A DNA stretch of 64,000 nt from Providencia sp. PROV188 (lineage in GTDB: Bacteria; Pseudomonadota; Gammaproteobacteria; Enterobacterales; Enterobacteriaceae): assembly GCF_027595165.1 (NCBI RefSeq), contig NZ_CP097291.1, positions 2,604,001-2,668,000 on the forward strand. The letters run 5' to 3'. Positions 15,639-25,522 of the stretch are shown here, piece by piece. The position numbers and the translations under genes were made by a program. The first letter of the stretch is position 1. The number at the start of each line of letters is the position of its first letter. The notes below the pieces were generated by a model, which did not search any database, was not told the DNA's origin, and saw only the letters and a list, made by a program, of their open reading frames with translations.

Positions 15639-16625
15639 ATGACACCCTATTTTAATAAAGTAGTATCAATTATTATAATTTCGCTTTCGTTTTTAAGCTT
15701 TAATGCACTTGGAGCCGTAGCAAACTGCAAACCCGCGGCTGGTGGAACATCGATACAACAAGATATTAAATTTGATATTACAAGCAATAGTAGCGCTATA
15801 ACAACCGGAACACAATTAGCGACTGCATTATCTTCTTTTATGTCTTTACAATGTGATTTTACAGGAAGCGTAGCTACACCTAATCACGTTTATTTTAAAA
15901 ATGTTGTTCCTCAACAAACTAAAACACTATTAATAAATAGCGGCGTTACCGTTACTCAGCAAAGCGCAATTGGTGGGGGTACAATTGCAACAATTACCAA
16001 CGCCAGCGTACCTAATATTGACTTAGGATATTGGAGCCAACCTTCAGTAGGCACTGCTGTAAATATTGGTATCATGTATAATTTTGCCGTCCTAAAAGGT
16101 AGTAATGCATTAAAACCATTTGATACAGGTAATTTTTTATTAGGTTATCATGAAGATTATCAAGGTAAATATATTGGTGCTCCTGTATATGCACATATCA
16201 TTGGTAATTTAACGTTACTCTGCCCTACTCCTGAAGTCAGTGTGACTACATCAAATGGAGGAACTGTTGGCTTTGGTACTATTTCGCCAAAACAAATGAA
16301 TGCTGGGGAAGTTGTCAGCCGTACATTTAATATAGGCATGTCAGTTCCACAAAATTGTGAAACAGGGTTAAATGTATCTGTTCGATTTGAACCAAATAAT
16401 AATTCTATATTGGGAAATAAATACCTTGATATGGGAAATGGATTACAGACCGTAATTAAAAGTAATTCAACCGAACTCGAATTTAACCAAAATTATGCTA
16501 TTGGCGAAATTAAACCGCAATCACCTGTAAATGTGCCATACACTGCAACCTTAAGTCAAATTAGCGGGCGCTCAATTACGTCTGGTCCATTTTCTAAAAC
16601 AATACGTGTCGTAGTTTCTTATTAG
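15639..16625 (+). CDS. Two-domain fimbrial tip adhesin
   Basis: 328 aa. Signal peptide (ends near A-L-G-A, residue 25), an N-terminal lectin-like half with C30/C73 and a C-terminal pilin domain (residues about 190-328) that would insert into the shaft by donor strand. Being last in the operon, longer than the pilin and two-domained, it is the probable receptor-binding subunit. The ligand cannot be told from sequence. AAGAG ribosome site; ten bases after the chaperone. Confidence 0.88.
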   Translation: MTPYFNKVVSIIIISLSFLSFNALGAVANCKPAAGGTSIQQDIKFDITSNSSAITTGTQLATALSSFMSLQCDFTGSVATPNHVYFKNVVPQQTKTLLINSGVTVTQQSAIGGGTIATITNASVPNIDLGYWSQPSVGTAVNIGIMYNFAVLKGSNALKPFDTGNFLLGYHEDYQGKYIGAPVYAHIIGNLTLLCPTPEVSVTTSNGGTVGFGTISPKQMNAGEVVSRTFNIGMSVPQNCETGLNVSVRFEPNNNSILGNKYLDMGNGLQTVIKSNSTELEFNQNYAIGEIKPQSPVNVPYTATLSQISGRSITSGPFSKTIRVVVSY

Positions 16626-16631
16626 TAATTC

Positions 16632-16675
16632 GAGGCATCTGTGATAACTGCGTTTTTATCATTAATGCCTTTCTT
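16632..16675 (+). terminator. Probable fimbrial operon terminator
   Basis: A stepped hairpin: AGGCAT/ATGCCT outer and TGATAA/TTATCA inner arms, with a T-rich segment (TTTCTTT) after it, just behind the adhesin stop. Confidence 0.55.
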
Positions 16676-16705
16676 TAAAAATAGCCCTAAATAGACGATC
16701 GTTAT

Positions 16706-16739
16706 TTGACATTTTTTGGGTGTTGCTGTACTAAGTACA
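16706..16739 (+). promoter_or_regulatory. Promoter of the response regulator with a palindrome over the -10 box
   Basis: TTGACA (16706-16711), 17-bp spacer, TACTAA (16729-16734). A perfect palindrome TGTACTAAGTACA (16727-16739) covers the -10 box, and a further GTACA follows. Symmetry here suggests an operator, perhaps for autoregulation. Confidence 0.6.
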
Positions 16740-16765
16740 AGTACACATAATAAGGAGTAACTTAG

Positions 16766-17419
16766 ATGAAAAAGTTAACCTTAGCCTTAGTTGATGACCA
16801 CCCGATTGTCTTATCAGGCTTAAAAGAAACACTATCCCAATCACACAACTTATCCATCGAAGGTGCATTTACCAGCGATGCTGAGTTGTTTTCTTTTTTA
16901 AATCACCATACTGTTGATGTCATTGTTACTGACTATATGATGCCCAATAACACGCAATCAAGTGATGGGCAAAATTATATCCAATTTCTACAGCGTAAAT
17001 ACCCAAATACAGCGTTAGTGGTATTAACGATGATATCTAACCCCATGATTATTCAAACGTTATACGATAACAATGTCAATGCGGTTGTCTCGAAGGAAGC
17101 GCCACTACCAGAGCTAATCAAAGCCATTACCTTAGCGGGTCAAGGAAAACAATACCGTCAACCTATTGCAGATTTAACGACAACAATAAAAAGCCGTAAA
17201 GCTTCGACCCTTGATGAAAGAGTGAAAACACTCTCGCCTCGAGAGTTAGAAGTATTGCGCTTATTTGTTCAGGGAAAACCGATTGTTGAAATCGCCAAAT
17301 TGCTCAATAGAAGTGATAAAACCATTAGTCTGCAAAAAAATGCAGCCATGCGTAAATTAGGTGTTGAAAATAACCAAGCTCTAATCAGTTATTGCATTAC
17401 ACACCATTTGTTTGACTAA
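16766..17419 (+). CDS. RcsB-like response regulator
   Basis: 217 aa. Receiver domain 1-125 with acidic D10/D11 and phospho-acceptor D56 (VTDYMMP); LuxR-type HTH at about 150-215. The segment LSPRELEVLRLF...EIAKLLNRSDKTISLQKNAAMRKLGVEN is strikingly like RcsB, so it is an RcsB paralogue. It has AAGGAG before the ATG. Its 3' end overlaps the convergent hybrid kinase by 23 bp, making a tail-to-tail sensor-regulator pair. Control of the adjacent fimbrial operon is the natural inference. Confidence 0.88.
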   Translation: MKKLTLALVDDHPIVLSGLKETLSQSHNLSIEGAFTSDAELFSFLNHHTVDVIVTDYMMPNNTQSSDGQNYIQFLQRKYPNTALVVLTMISNPMIIQTLYDNNVNAVVSKEAPLPELIKAITLAGQGKQYRQPIADLTTTIKSRKASTLDERVKTLSPRELEVLRLFVQGKPIVEIAKLLNRSDKTISLQKNAAMRKLGVENNQALISYCITHHLFD

Positions 17420-20400
17420 GCTTATTTAGCCAAAACGTTAATTCATCGCAAATCACTTTATAGGTATCGGCTATGTTTAAGTTTGGTTTTTCCATATTCA
17501 ACAACTCTTCAAGCACGTGAAGTCTACTAGCAAGTTCACGCTGTTCCACGCTCACTAATGCGCCCCGAATACGATGTGACAGCTGTTTTACTGCCTCTAT
17601 GTTATTATTTTTCACCGCTTCGCAAAGATCATGAATATCAACAGTAAAATGTTGAATAATATTATCTCGGTCATTGCTATCAAGTGGGTTAATAAATACC
17701 ATAGTGGCAGAATCAGAGAGAAGCGTAGAAGAATAGGTAGGGAAGAAACGGTTGAATAATTGCGCTAAAGTATCTAGTTCAATTGGCTTAACTAACCAGG
17801 TATCCATCCCTGCGGCTAAACAGCGTTCTTCTTCATCCTTCAAACCATTTGCCGTAACACCAACAATCGGGCAAGTTTCACCTTCACTCCGCAGCTGTTT
17901 AGTTAACTCATACCCATTACGGTAAGGCATATTGACGTCAGTTAAAACAATATCAATGACTTCATTATCCCAAATAACTAAGGCCTCTTCGCCATCGCTA
18001 GCCATAAAGACTTCGCAACCAAGTAATTCTAACTGCTCTTGCAGTATAACCTGATTTATTGGGTTATCTTCTGCAACTAAAACACGCAATGAGTATTCAT
18101 TCGCATAAGATGGTGTCTGTTGAATTGGACAGCTTAAAGGCAATATTGAATTTTCATCATTTTGCAGTAAAAAAAGCTGTTGATTTAATTCAGATAAACG
18201 GAAGCTTGCTTCATCACTTATCCATATTTTCCCTTGCCAATTTTTAGGTAATGAAAAGTTCTCGATTAAAATACTTACGGCAATGACCAATGATGAGTCT
18301 TCAGGCAACTCAGCCTCTGTGAAATAGACTTTTGCTCCCCAACGAGTTAGCCAATCATACACATTGTTGGTTAGTAGAGGATCTATTGTCCGCAGCCAAA
18401 TATGTGAACCCGTTAAACTCTTCCAATGTATATTGTTGTGATCTAGTTCTAACGGCAATGTCACTTTAAAAGAGCTACCATGCATCAGCTCGCTTGCTAC
18501 GCTGATTTCGCCCCCCATCAGCTTGACTAATTTTGAGCAGATAAATAAACCTAAGCCTGTTCCTCCGTAGGTATGGTCTCCAGAGTGTGCTTGATAGAAA
18601 GGTTCAAATAACTTTTCTTGTTCTTCTTTACTAATTCCAACGCCAGTATCGTTTACAAACAATATGATATTGTTATTGTCACCATTTTTTAATTCAATCG
18701 TCACTTTACCATGATGTGTAAACTTAATAGCGTTACTGACTAGGTTACCAAATATTTGTTGTAATCGTGCTGAGTCACCAATTCTAATGGCATAGATATT
18801 AGGATCAATAATGGCAAATAACTGAAGTTTCTTCTGTTGAGCTAGGCCTTGATATAACTGAACGGTTTGCTGTATTAAATCGAGTAGGTCAAATGACTGG
18901 TGTTGAATATGAATTTGATTGGCTTCTATTTTACTGATATCAAGAATATCCCCGATAAGATGCATTAATAAATGCGATGTTGTAGACATTCTATCAAGAA
19001 AATGTTTTTGCTTAGGAGTTAATGCTGTATTTTCTAATAATTCTAATGTCCCAATAATACCATAAAGCGGAGTTCGTATTTCATGGCTCATCGTGGCTAA
19101 AAAGGTTGATTTAGCTTGGTTAGCTTCTTCAGCTAAACGCTTAGCATGATTAAGCTGTGCTTCTGTTTCTGCTTGTATAGTGATATCAGTAAATGCACAT
19201 AAAATAACTGGGCGTTGCTGATAATGGGTTGCAGTGCTAACAATATAGATAGCGTGCTTCCCTGATTTTAAAACAGTCGTAACCTGCTTCTGATCAGAAA
19301 TAACACGGCGAAGTAATTCATTATATTCAATAGAATCATAAGGATGAGAAGTATCTGGAATTTTTAACCAGTGCTGAGCTAGTTCATTAGCAAAACGAAG
19401 TCCTAGTGTTTCTTTATCAATAACACAAAGCCCTATCGGTGTGGTTGCAATCAATGTTTGATTGAACTCTTCACTTTCTAAAATAACTTGTTGTGAATGT
19501 ACCGCAGGCTGTAATATTTTTTTATGGTACCAATGTTTATAACCCCAGCCGCAGAAAATACTAAACAGAAGAGATATAACAAGGCTAATTGGCAACCATA
19601 AGTTATCTTCAAAAAATGCGGCATAACTAATTCGGTAATAGCCCACCCAATCTGTATTTTCAAAACTTAATTTCATCACCAAGCCATTTTGTGTATAAAA
19701 AATACCTTCTAATGGCTCAACAGGAACAGCTGACTCTCCCAATAATAGGCCAAAATCTTCATGCAAAAGCCAGAATTCATGCCTCAATGTTGGGTTTAAC
19801 ATTTTCTCTAGCATACTAAGATGATCTTTACTTAACAGAGAAACTGCATAAATATCTTTTGGTGAAAGATGAGCACTTTGCCACAAATCAGCATTGAAGC
19901 CTGCTGGAACAATGCCCATTAAATTATTTTTAAAATTTTCTGCTTTTAGCCAAATAACTGGGGGTTCTTGCTCGTCTTGTTTTATATCAGCAAACTGCTT
20001 ATTTATTAATGATAAATTTTTTCTAACACTATCGGTTACTGAGCGAAATAATTCAGGCGAAATAGCCTCTCCCCCCATTAAAGTACCAACCGATGGAACG
20101 CTAATGCTAATATAGTCATGCTCGTTAACAAAAAATACAGCAGCGGCTGGATAGTATGAGCGCCCCCAAAATGTGGAGTAAAAATCTGCTAAATAAGCCC
20201 CTAATGAAAATAAAATACTCGGAACTCTGGAGCACTCTAAATTGGTTCCACAAGCTAAAGTGAATGGCATAGCAACGATAGACTCTTTACCTTCTAATAG
20301 TCTTAATGGCCATTCTTTCGGTAAAAATTGATCATTGATGGAGTAAGTTCGACTTTCAAGCAGTTCAGATAAATCTTGATTCTGTTTATTTAGTGCTTTT

Positions 20401-20609
20401 AAAAAAGTTTCTTGTTCAATCAAATAACCAATAAAAGATTTGAATTCAACTTCTAAACGCCTGGTTTCTTGCTGAACAATCCTATCAGCACTCCAAAATA
20501 ATGTTGTGATTAATACAAATAAAAGAGGCAGAGTAACTGTTAATATACTATTAGTACGCCCAGAACTGCGCGTTATACGAGAAAAAGCAGTTGGTGATTT
20601 ATTTGGCAT
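17397..20609 (-). CDS. Hybrid sensor histidine kinase (RcsC/EvgS-like)
   Basis: 1070 aa. TM1 at about 22-42, a large periplasmic sensor region, TM2 near 335-357, a PAS-like domain about 380-480, HisKA with phospho-acceptor H509 (MSHEIRTP), HATPase (NAIKF, NDTGVGIS, GGTGLGL), a C-terminal receiver with D891 (LTDVNMP) and an HPt domain with H1012 (LSHRIRG). So it contains the whole His-Asp-His relay and needs only the separate regulator with D56 as output. It converges with the response regulator gene, overlapping its end by 23 bp. Periplasmic ligand unknown; the periplasmic part contains a possible disulfide (ACGTNLEC). Confidence 0.92.
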   Translation of the reverse strand: MPNKSPTAFSRITRSSGRTNSILTVTLPLLFVLITTLFWSADRIVQQETRRLEVEFKSFIGYLIEQETFLKALNKQNQDLSELLESRTYSINDQFLPKEWPLRLLEGKESIVAMPFTLACGTNLECSRVPSILFSLGAYLADFYSTFWGRSYYPAAAVFFVNEHDYISISVPSVGTLMGGEAISPELFRSVTDSVRKNLSLINKQFADIKQDEQEPPVIWLKAENFKNNLMGIVPAGFNADLWQSAHLSPKDIYAVSLLSKDHLSMLEKMLNPTLRHEFWLLHEDFGLLLGESAVPVEPLEGIFYTQNGLVMKLSFENTDWVGYYRISYAAFFEDNLWLPISLVISLLFSIFCGWGYKHWYHKKILQPAVHSQQVILESEEFNQTLIATTPIGLCVIDKETLGLRFANELAQHWLKIPDTSHPYDSIEYNELLRRVISDQKQVTTVLKSGKHAIYIVSTATHYQQRPVILCAFTDITIQAETEAQLNHAKRLAEEANQAKSTFLATMSHEIRTPLYGIIGTLELLENTALTPKQKHFLDRMSTTSHLLMHLIGDILDISKIEANQIHIQHQSFDLLDLIQQTVQLYQGLAQQKKLQLFAIIDPNIYAIRIGDSARLQQIFGNLVSNAIKFTHHGKVTIELKNGDNNNIILFVNDTGVGISKEEQEKLFEPFYQAHSGDHTYGGTGLGLFICSKLVKLMGGEISVASELMHGSSFKVTLPLELDHNNIHWKSLTGSHIWLRTIDPLLTNNVYDWLTRWGAKVYFTEAELPEDSSLVIAVSILIENFSLPKNWQGKIWISDEASFRLSELNQQLFLLQNDENSILPLSCPIQQTPSYANEYSLRVLVAEDNPINQVILQEQLELLGCEVFMASDGEEALVIWDNEVIDIVLTDVNMPYRNGYELTKQLRSEGETCPIVGVTANGLKDEEERCLAAGMDTWLVKPIELDTLAQLFNRFFPTYSSTLLSDSATMVFINPLDSNDRDNIIQHFTVDIHDLCEAVKNNNIEAVKQLSHRIRGALVSVEQRELASRLHVLEELLNMEKPNLNIADTYKVICDELTFWLNKLSQTNGV

Positions 20610-20700
20610 CGTACTATTCTCTGCTATGATAGGGACAATCCAATATATCTATCATAATATAAAATAAGCCAAGTAAACAGAAAAGTTTTTACTTTAATAT

Positions 20701-21036
20701 TTATACAATTGCAGATGTATAATAATCTTTTAAGTCATCTAGTTCCCAACCAAAACCATTTAAACCTGAAATATACATAGATAATTTAGGATGACGCCCA
20801 ATTATATAGAATAACCTATTATAAAACTCAGGAAAATTAACTTCAATAATTAATAGATATTTGAATAAAACATCAACTGTAAGCGCATTTTCACCACGCT
20901 CATATCTTGATAATTGTTGTTGACTAATACCTAACTTTTTTGCAACACATTCCCCACTAATACCTTTTTCAATGCGATACTTTTGCATACACTTTCCTAC
21001 CAGTTGACTGATATAATATAGTTTTTCTTTTTTCAT
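20701..21036 (-). CDS. MrpJ-like XRE-family regulator
   Basis: 111 aa from ATG 21036 (frame open to 21060; the start is uncertain because AAGG lies 12 bases before this ATG). HTH_3 domain with SQQQLSRYERG, the same signature as the regulator at 11245 at the other side of the fimbrial locus. The C-terminal 45 residues are unlike that paralogue. Likely regulates fimbriae or motility, by family. Confidence 0.78.
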   Translation of the reverse strand: MKKEKLYYISQLVGKCMQKYRIEKGISGECVAKKLGISQQQLSRYERGENALTVDVLFKYLLIIEVNFPEFYNRLFYIIGRHPKLSMYISGLNGFGWELDDLKDYYTSAIV

Positions 21037-21060
21037 GATAGATAACAACCTTAATGTCAT

Positions 21061-22081
21061 AAATTAAATCTACTGCCTAGCGCCAAATTATACTAGGTTA
21101 GAATCCCGATAATATAAGGTATTCCTTATTTGATGGTCGACAAAGATAATGAATTGAAAACTAAGAATTTTATATTAATCAATTAAACAATATCATTACA
21201 AAAGCACAGTTCACCCTTTACTTATAAAGTATAGTAAATACGTAAGGCGAATATTAATGAAAAGTTTCAATCTTTCATACAACACTATATTTTATTTAAA
21301 TATTCGTTAAGTACAACAACATATCATAAAAAATAATATTCTGTTTTTTTTAATTAAAAACCCTGCTTGCTTGTATATAAAAAATCACTTTTATATACAT
21401 AAATAAAATAAGTCACTCAACCAAACACCAATAAAGAGTGATGATAAGTATTATTCTTACGCTTACAACGCTGAACTTTAGACTAAAAATACACCGGTAT
21501 AGCTTTAAGCATTAAAATATAAACTAAATCAAGAGATAAAGCTGATGGTGTTCCAAAAAAGACTTTTATATGAATTTAATAAATAAAATTTACATATCAC
21601 ACCATAAAAACATAGCTAGGTAAAAAAACCATTTTGACAAAAAGTGCGAAAGATTCCTTCACTATTTTCGTACCATAGTAAATACAATAGCTTAATTAAT
21701 TATCAAAATAAAAAACTTCATATTACAATCATATTTTACTAGTAAAATATTCAAAGTAGCAGACTAGAACATTAAGAATTCAATATTATTTAAATATAAA
21801 ACTAATATTTTTGCCATCTGATCAGCTCAAAAAATGAATTGCATTAAATCGTCAACAAGCACATCGAGTCAAAGTGAAACCCATCTATTTACCTCCCCTC
21901 ATCATGAAATTTCTTCATGTTCGAAGTGAAATTAAGTCGCTTTAACTCCCTGTCTCGCTCTGGCATAAATTAAACATATTAACTTACTGGCTACATAAAA
22001 TTGATGAATGAGAAAACGTGCAACATCTCTGTAATCAAGAAATAAACGCCGTTTTCCTATTAGAGCTAGGATGCAAAAATC
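21061..22081. other. 1-kb intergenic region before mesX
   Basis: Very AT-rich and without a credible coding frame or repeat. The right part holds the MetR site at 21905-21917 and the mesX leader. The left part should hold the promoter of the leftward XRE gene. An isolated TTGACA at 21634 has no good -10 partner. Confidence 0.5.
21905..21917 (+). promoter_or_regulatory. MetR binding site
   Basis: TGAAATTTCTTCA fits the MetR consensus TGAANNTNNTTCA exactly; a further TGAA half-site lies at 21927. It is 165 bp upstream of mesX. MetR activates metE-type genes with homocysteine as co-effector. No MetJ box was seen. Confidence 0.7.
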
Positions 22082-23059
22082 ATGAATACAGAATTTACCT
22101 TTAATATTACGCGCAGCATTTTTGATGAAAATTACAACCCATCGGAAAACACGCGGATTACTACCAACTTTGCAAATTTAGCCAGAGGCAAAAGCCGCCA
22201 AGAAAATCTGCGTAACGCATTGTCGATGATCAACAACCGCTTCAATTCATTGGCGTATTGGGATAACCCTAAAAACGATCGCTATGCTGTTGAGTTGGAA
22301 ATTATCTCTGTCGAGATGAATATCGAAGAAAAAGATAGCGCCTTCCCTGTCATTGAAATATTAAAAACCAGCATCATCGATAAAAAAACGCAGCAACGTA
22401 TTGAAGGGATTGTAGGGAATAATTTTTCTTCCTACGTGCGGGACTATGATTTTAGCGTTTTACTTTTGGAACATAACAAAGACCAAGCAGAGTTTAGTAT
22501 TCCTACTAAATTTGGCTGCCTGCATGGCAATATTTTTAAATCGTTTATTAATTCCAAAGAGTACAAAGCGAACTTTAATAAATCACCGGTGATCTGTTTA
22601 AGTGTCTCAAATAGAGATACCTACCATCGCACTGGGAATCAACACCCTATATTAGGTATTGAATATCAGCCAAGTAACGCTTCTTTAACGGAGCAATACT
22701 TCGCAAAAATGGGCTTACAGGTTCGTTACTTTATGCCGAAAAATAGCGTTGCCCCTTTGGCCTTTTATTTTACGGGAGACTTGCTGAGCGACTACAGCAA
22801 CCTTGAGTTAATCAGCACTATTAGCACCATGGAAACGTTCCAAAAAATTTATCGTCCTGAAATTTATAATGCCAACACGGTAGCGGGTGAATGTTATCAA
22901 CCGAGCTTAAATCAGCAGGATTACTCATTAACCAAAATTGTTTATGACCGTGAAGAGCGCAGCCAACTTGCCATTGAACAAGGTAAATTTACTGAAGAAC
23001 ACTTCATTAAGCCTTACCAAACGATCCTTGAAAAATGGTCTGCAAGCTATTCCGTTTAA
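22082..23059 (+). CDS. mesX: DUF1852 protein MesX
   Basis: 325 aa, full-length DUF1852 family (N-terminus FTFNITRSIFDENYNPSENTRITTNFANLARG is the family hallmark). Published fitness work on folate-independent methionine synthases describes MesX as required with the core-MetE enzyme MesD in oxygen-using bacteria. The gene lies 63 bp upstream of mesD on the same strand. No signal peptide; cytoplasmic. Its exact chemistry (methyl-donor supply or activation) is not established from sequence. Confidence 0.9.
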   Translation: MNTEFTFNITRSIFDENYNPSENTRITTNFANLARGKSRQENLRNALSMINNRFNSLAYWDNPKNDRYAVELEIISVEMNIEEKDSAFPVIEILKTSIIDKKTQQRIEGIVGNNFSSYVRDYDFSVLLLEHNKDQAEFSIPTKFGCLHGNIFKSFINSKEYKANFNKSPVICLSVSNRDTYHRTGNQHPILGIEYQPSNASLTEQYFAKMGLQVRYFMPKNSVAPLAFYFTGDLLSDYSNLELISTISTMETFQKIYRPEIYNANTVAGECYQPSLNQQDYSLTKIVYDREERSQLAIEQGKFTEEHFIKPYQTILEKWSASYSV

Positions 23060-23122
23060 TAAAAATCGGTCAATTTAATAAAATCGCGTATTTATAAAAA
23101 ATAAAATAAAAGGTCACCTGCA

Positions 23123-24154
23123 ATGAAAATATTATTACCTACTTCCACAGCCGGTAGCTTACCGAAACCATCTTGGTTAGCTGAACCAGAAAAGCTTTGG
23201 TCCCCATGGAAACTGAACAACGAAGAACTTATCACCGGCAAACAAGATGCCCTGCGTTTATCACTGGACGATCAATTACGTGCGGGTATCGACATCGTGA
23301 GCGATGGCGAACAAACTCGCCAACACTTTGTGACCACCTTTATTGAACACTTGAGTGGTGTGGATTTTGAAAAGCGCCAAGTGGTAAAAATTCGTGACCG
23401 TTACGATGCCAGCGTACCAACCGTTGTGGGCGCTGTTGCTCGCCAAAAGCCAGTATTTGTGGATGATGCTAAGTATCTTCGTCAACTCACTGACAAACCG
23501 ATTAAATGGGCATTACCGGGTCCAATGACCATGATCGACACGCTCTATGATAACCACTATAAAAGCCGTGAAAAATTGGCGTGGGAGTTTGCTAAAATTC
23601 TTAACCAAGAAGCCAGAGAGTTAGAAGCCGCAGGTGTCGATATTATCCAATTTGATGAACCCGCATTTAACGTATTTTTTGATGAAGTCAATGACTGGGG
23701 GATCGCTGCCCTCGAAAGAGCCATTGAAGGACTGAAATGCGAAACTGCAGTACATATCTGTTATGGTTATGGCATTAAAGCCAACACCGATTGGAAGAAA
23801 ACATTAGGTTCTGAGTGGCGACAATACGAAGAAGCTTTCCCGAAACTGCAAAGCTCAAATATCGATATCGTTTCACTGGAATGCCACAACTCCAATGTCC
23901 CGATGGACTTGATTGAGCTTATCCGTGGTAAAAAAGTGATGGTCGGTGCAATTGACGTGGCAACCAACACTGTCGAAACTCCGGAAGAAGTCGCCAATAC
24001 ATTGCGAAAAGCCCTACAATTTGTTGATGCAGACAAACTTTACCCATCAACTAACTGTGGCATGGCGCCATTATCTCGCGATGTTGCCAGAGGGAAACTC
24101 AACGCGTTAAGCGCAGGCGCAGAGATCATCCGAAAAGAACTTGGCGCAAAATAA
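23123..24154 (+). CDS. mesD: MesD, core-MetE methionine synthase
   Basis: 343 aa, corresponding only to the C-terminal catalytic barrel of MetE, without the N-terminal folate-binding half. Zinc/homocysteine-site residues are present: H211-I-C213 (HICYGYG), the E of FDEPAF, and C312 (STNCGMAP). Paired with mesX it fits the MesD class, which methylates homocysteine from a donor other than methyl-folate. AAAGG ribosome site. Regulation by MetR is likely from the site upstream of mesX. Confidence 0.9.
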   Translation: MKILLPTSTAGSLPKPSWLAEPEKLWSPWKLNNEELITGKQDALRLSLDDQLRAGIDIVSDGEQTRQHFVTTFIEHLSGVDFEKRQVVKIRDRYDASVPTVVGAVARQKPVFVDDAKYLRQLTDKPIKWALPGPMTMIDTLYDNHYKSREKLAWEFAKILNQEARELEAAGVDIIQFDEPAFNVFFDEVNDWGIAALERAIEGLKCETAVHICYGYGIKANTDWKKTLGSEWRQYEEAFPKLQSSNIDIVSLECHNSNVPMDLIELIRGKKVMVGAIDVATNTVETPEEVANTLRKALQFVDADKLYPSTNCGMAPLSRDVARGKLNALSAGAEIIRKELGAK

Positions 24155-24375
24155 ATTACCCCAGATTTGGCGATCTCATCCATCGCCAAATCTCATCATT
24201 TTTAAACCCTTCATCGCCACTCACACCCTTTATTCGTATTTACTGAAAATCTCTGAAATTCTTTCAGCCATTATCACAGAAACCCTCTATCAATGTTGCT
24301 GTCTAGACATTTTCCCTCCTATACTTTTTTTGCTCAAAAAGTGACTAATAACAAAATAACTGGAAGGAAATAATC

Positions 24376-25404
24376 ATGAAATTATCTCTACTAGGATGTT
24401 TATTGGCAGCTTCATTTTCTTTGCACGCTTATGCCGCAAGCGAGCCACCAATCCGATTAGTGATCCACGGGGGAGCCGGTACTATTACCAAAGACACCAT
24501 TACTCCAGCACAAGAAAAAGAGTATCAAGAAAAACTGACCGAAGCCTTAGAAGCAGGCTATGCGGTACTCAATAAAGGCGGTAGTAGCCTTGATGCGGTA
24601 CAAGCCTCTATTAATGTGATGGAAGATTCCCCGCTATTTAACGCAGGAAAAGGCGCCGTTTTTACCCACGAAGGCAAAAATGAAATGGATGCGTCGATTA
24701 TGGATGGCAGCAACCGTAAAGCAGGGGCTGTGGCAGGTGTCACCAACATTAAAAACCCGATTAATGCCGCTTATGCCGTCATGACCAAAAGCCCTCATGT
24801 CATGATGGTTTCTAAAGGTGCTGAGCAATTCGCCGCAGAACAAGGTCTTGAAATCGTTGACCCATCCTATTTCCGCACTGACTTCCGTTGGCAGCAACTT
24901 CAAAAAGCCAAAGAAAAAGAGAAAGTGGTACTCGACCATGACGGTAAAACTGCCGCTCTCTTTATTGATCCAATGATGTATGACTACAAATATGGCACTG
25001 TTGGCGCGGTCGCTCTCGATAAAAACGGTAATATCGCCGCAGGGACATCCACAGGTGGCATGACCAACAAACGCTTCGGTCGCGTCGGTGACTCCCCTAT
25101 CATTGGTGCAGGGAACTACGCTGACAACAATACCGTCGCCGTTTCAGCCACAGGCTCTGGCGAAATGTTCATCCGTACCGCAACCGCCCACAATATCGCT
25201 GCTCAAGTCAAATACAACAAAACGCCTATCGACCAAGCCGCCCGTAATGCACTGGATGAAGTCAAAGAGCTAAACGGAAGTGGCGGTGTGATTGTGTTGG
25301 ATAAAACCGGTAACTACGCGATGGAGTTTAATTCAGAAGGGATGTACCGCGGAACAATAGGTAATGATGGTAAACCGCAAGTCGCGATTTATAAAAACGA
25401 TTAA
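24376..25404 (+). CDS. iaaA: Secreted isoaspartyl peptidase / L-asparaginase (Ntn hydrolase)
   Basis: 342 aa with a clear signal peptide (MKLSLLGCLLAASFSLHAYA), unlike cytoplasmic IaaA of E. coli. The HGGAG motif (31-35) and the autoprocessing site G207/T208 (YGTVGAVA) with GTSTGG (223-228) are those of plant-type asparaginases: cleavage before T208 frees the N-terminal nucleophile. It hydrolyses isoaspartyl dipeptides and asparagine, here in the periplasm. AAGGAAA ribosome site. It stands alone with a terminator behind it. Confidence 0.92.
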   Translation: MKLSLLGCLLAASFSLHAYAASEPPIRLVIHGGAGTITKDTITPAQEKEYQEKLTEALEAGYAVLNKGGSSLDAVQASINVMEDSPLFNAGKGAVFTHEGKNEMDASIMDGSNRKAGAVAGVTNIKNPINAAYAVMTKSPHVMMVSKGAEQFAAEQGLEIVDPSYFRTDFRWQQLQKAKEKEKVVLDHDGKTAALFIDPMMYDYKYGTVGAVALDKNGNIAAGTSTGGMTNKRFGRVGDSPIIGAGNYADNNTVAVSATGSGEMFIRTATAHNIAAQVKYNKTPIDQAARNALDEVKELNGSGGVIVLDKTGNYAMEFNSEGMYRGTIGNDGKPQVAIYKND

Positions 25405-25442
25405 GTTCCTAGTATTTAAATTTGCTACACCATAAAAATACA

Positions 25443-25464
25443 AAAGCCCACCAATGTGGGCTTT
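25443..25464. terminator. Bidirectional terminator between iaaA and the amidohydrolase
   Basis: Perfect 9-bp stem AAAGCCCAC/GTGGGCTTT with loop CAAT, in the gap between convergent genes. Confidence 0.75.
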
Positions 25465-25522
25465 ATAAACGATATCTCTATAAGCTCGTCTCTATAAACC
25501 ATGCCTATATAGACAACAGCTT

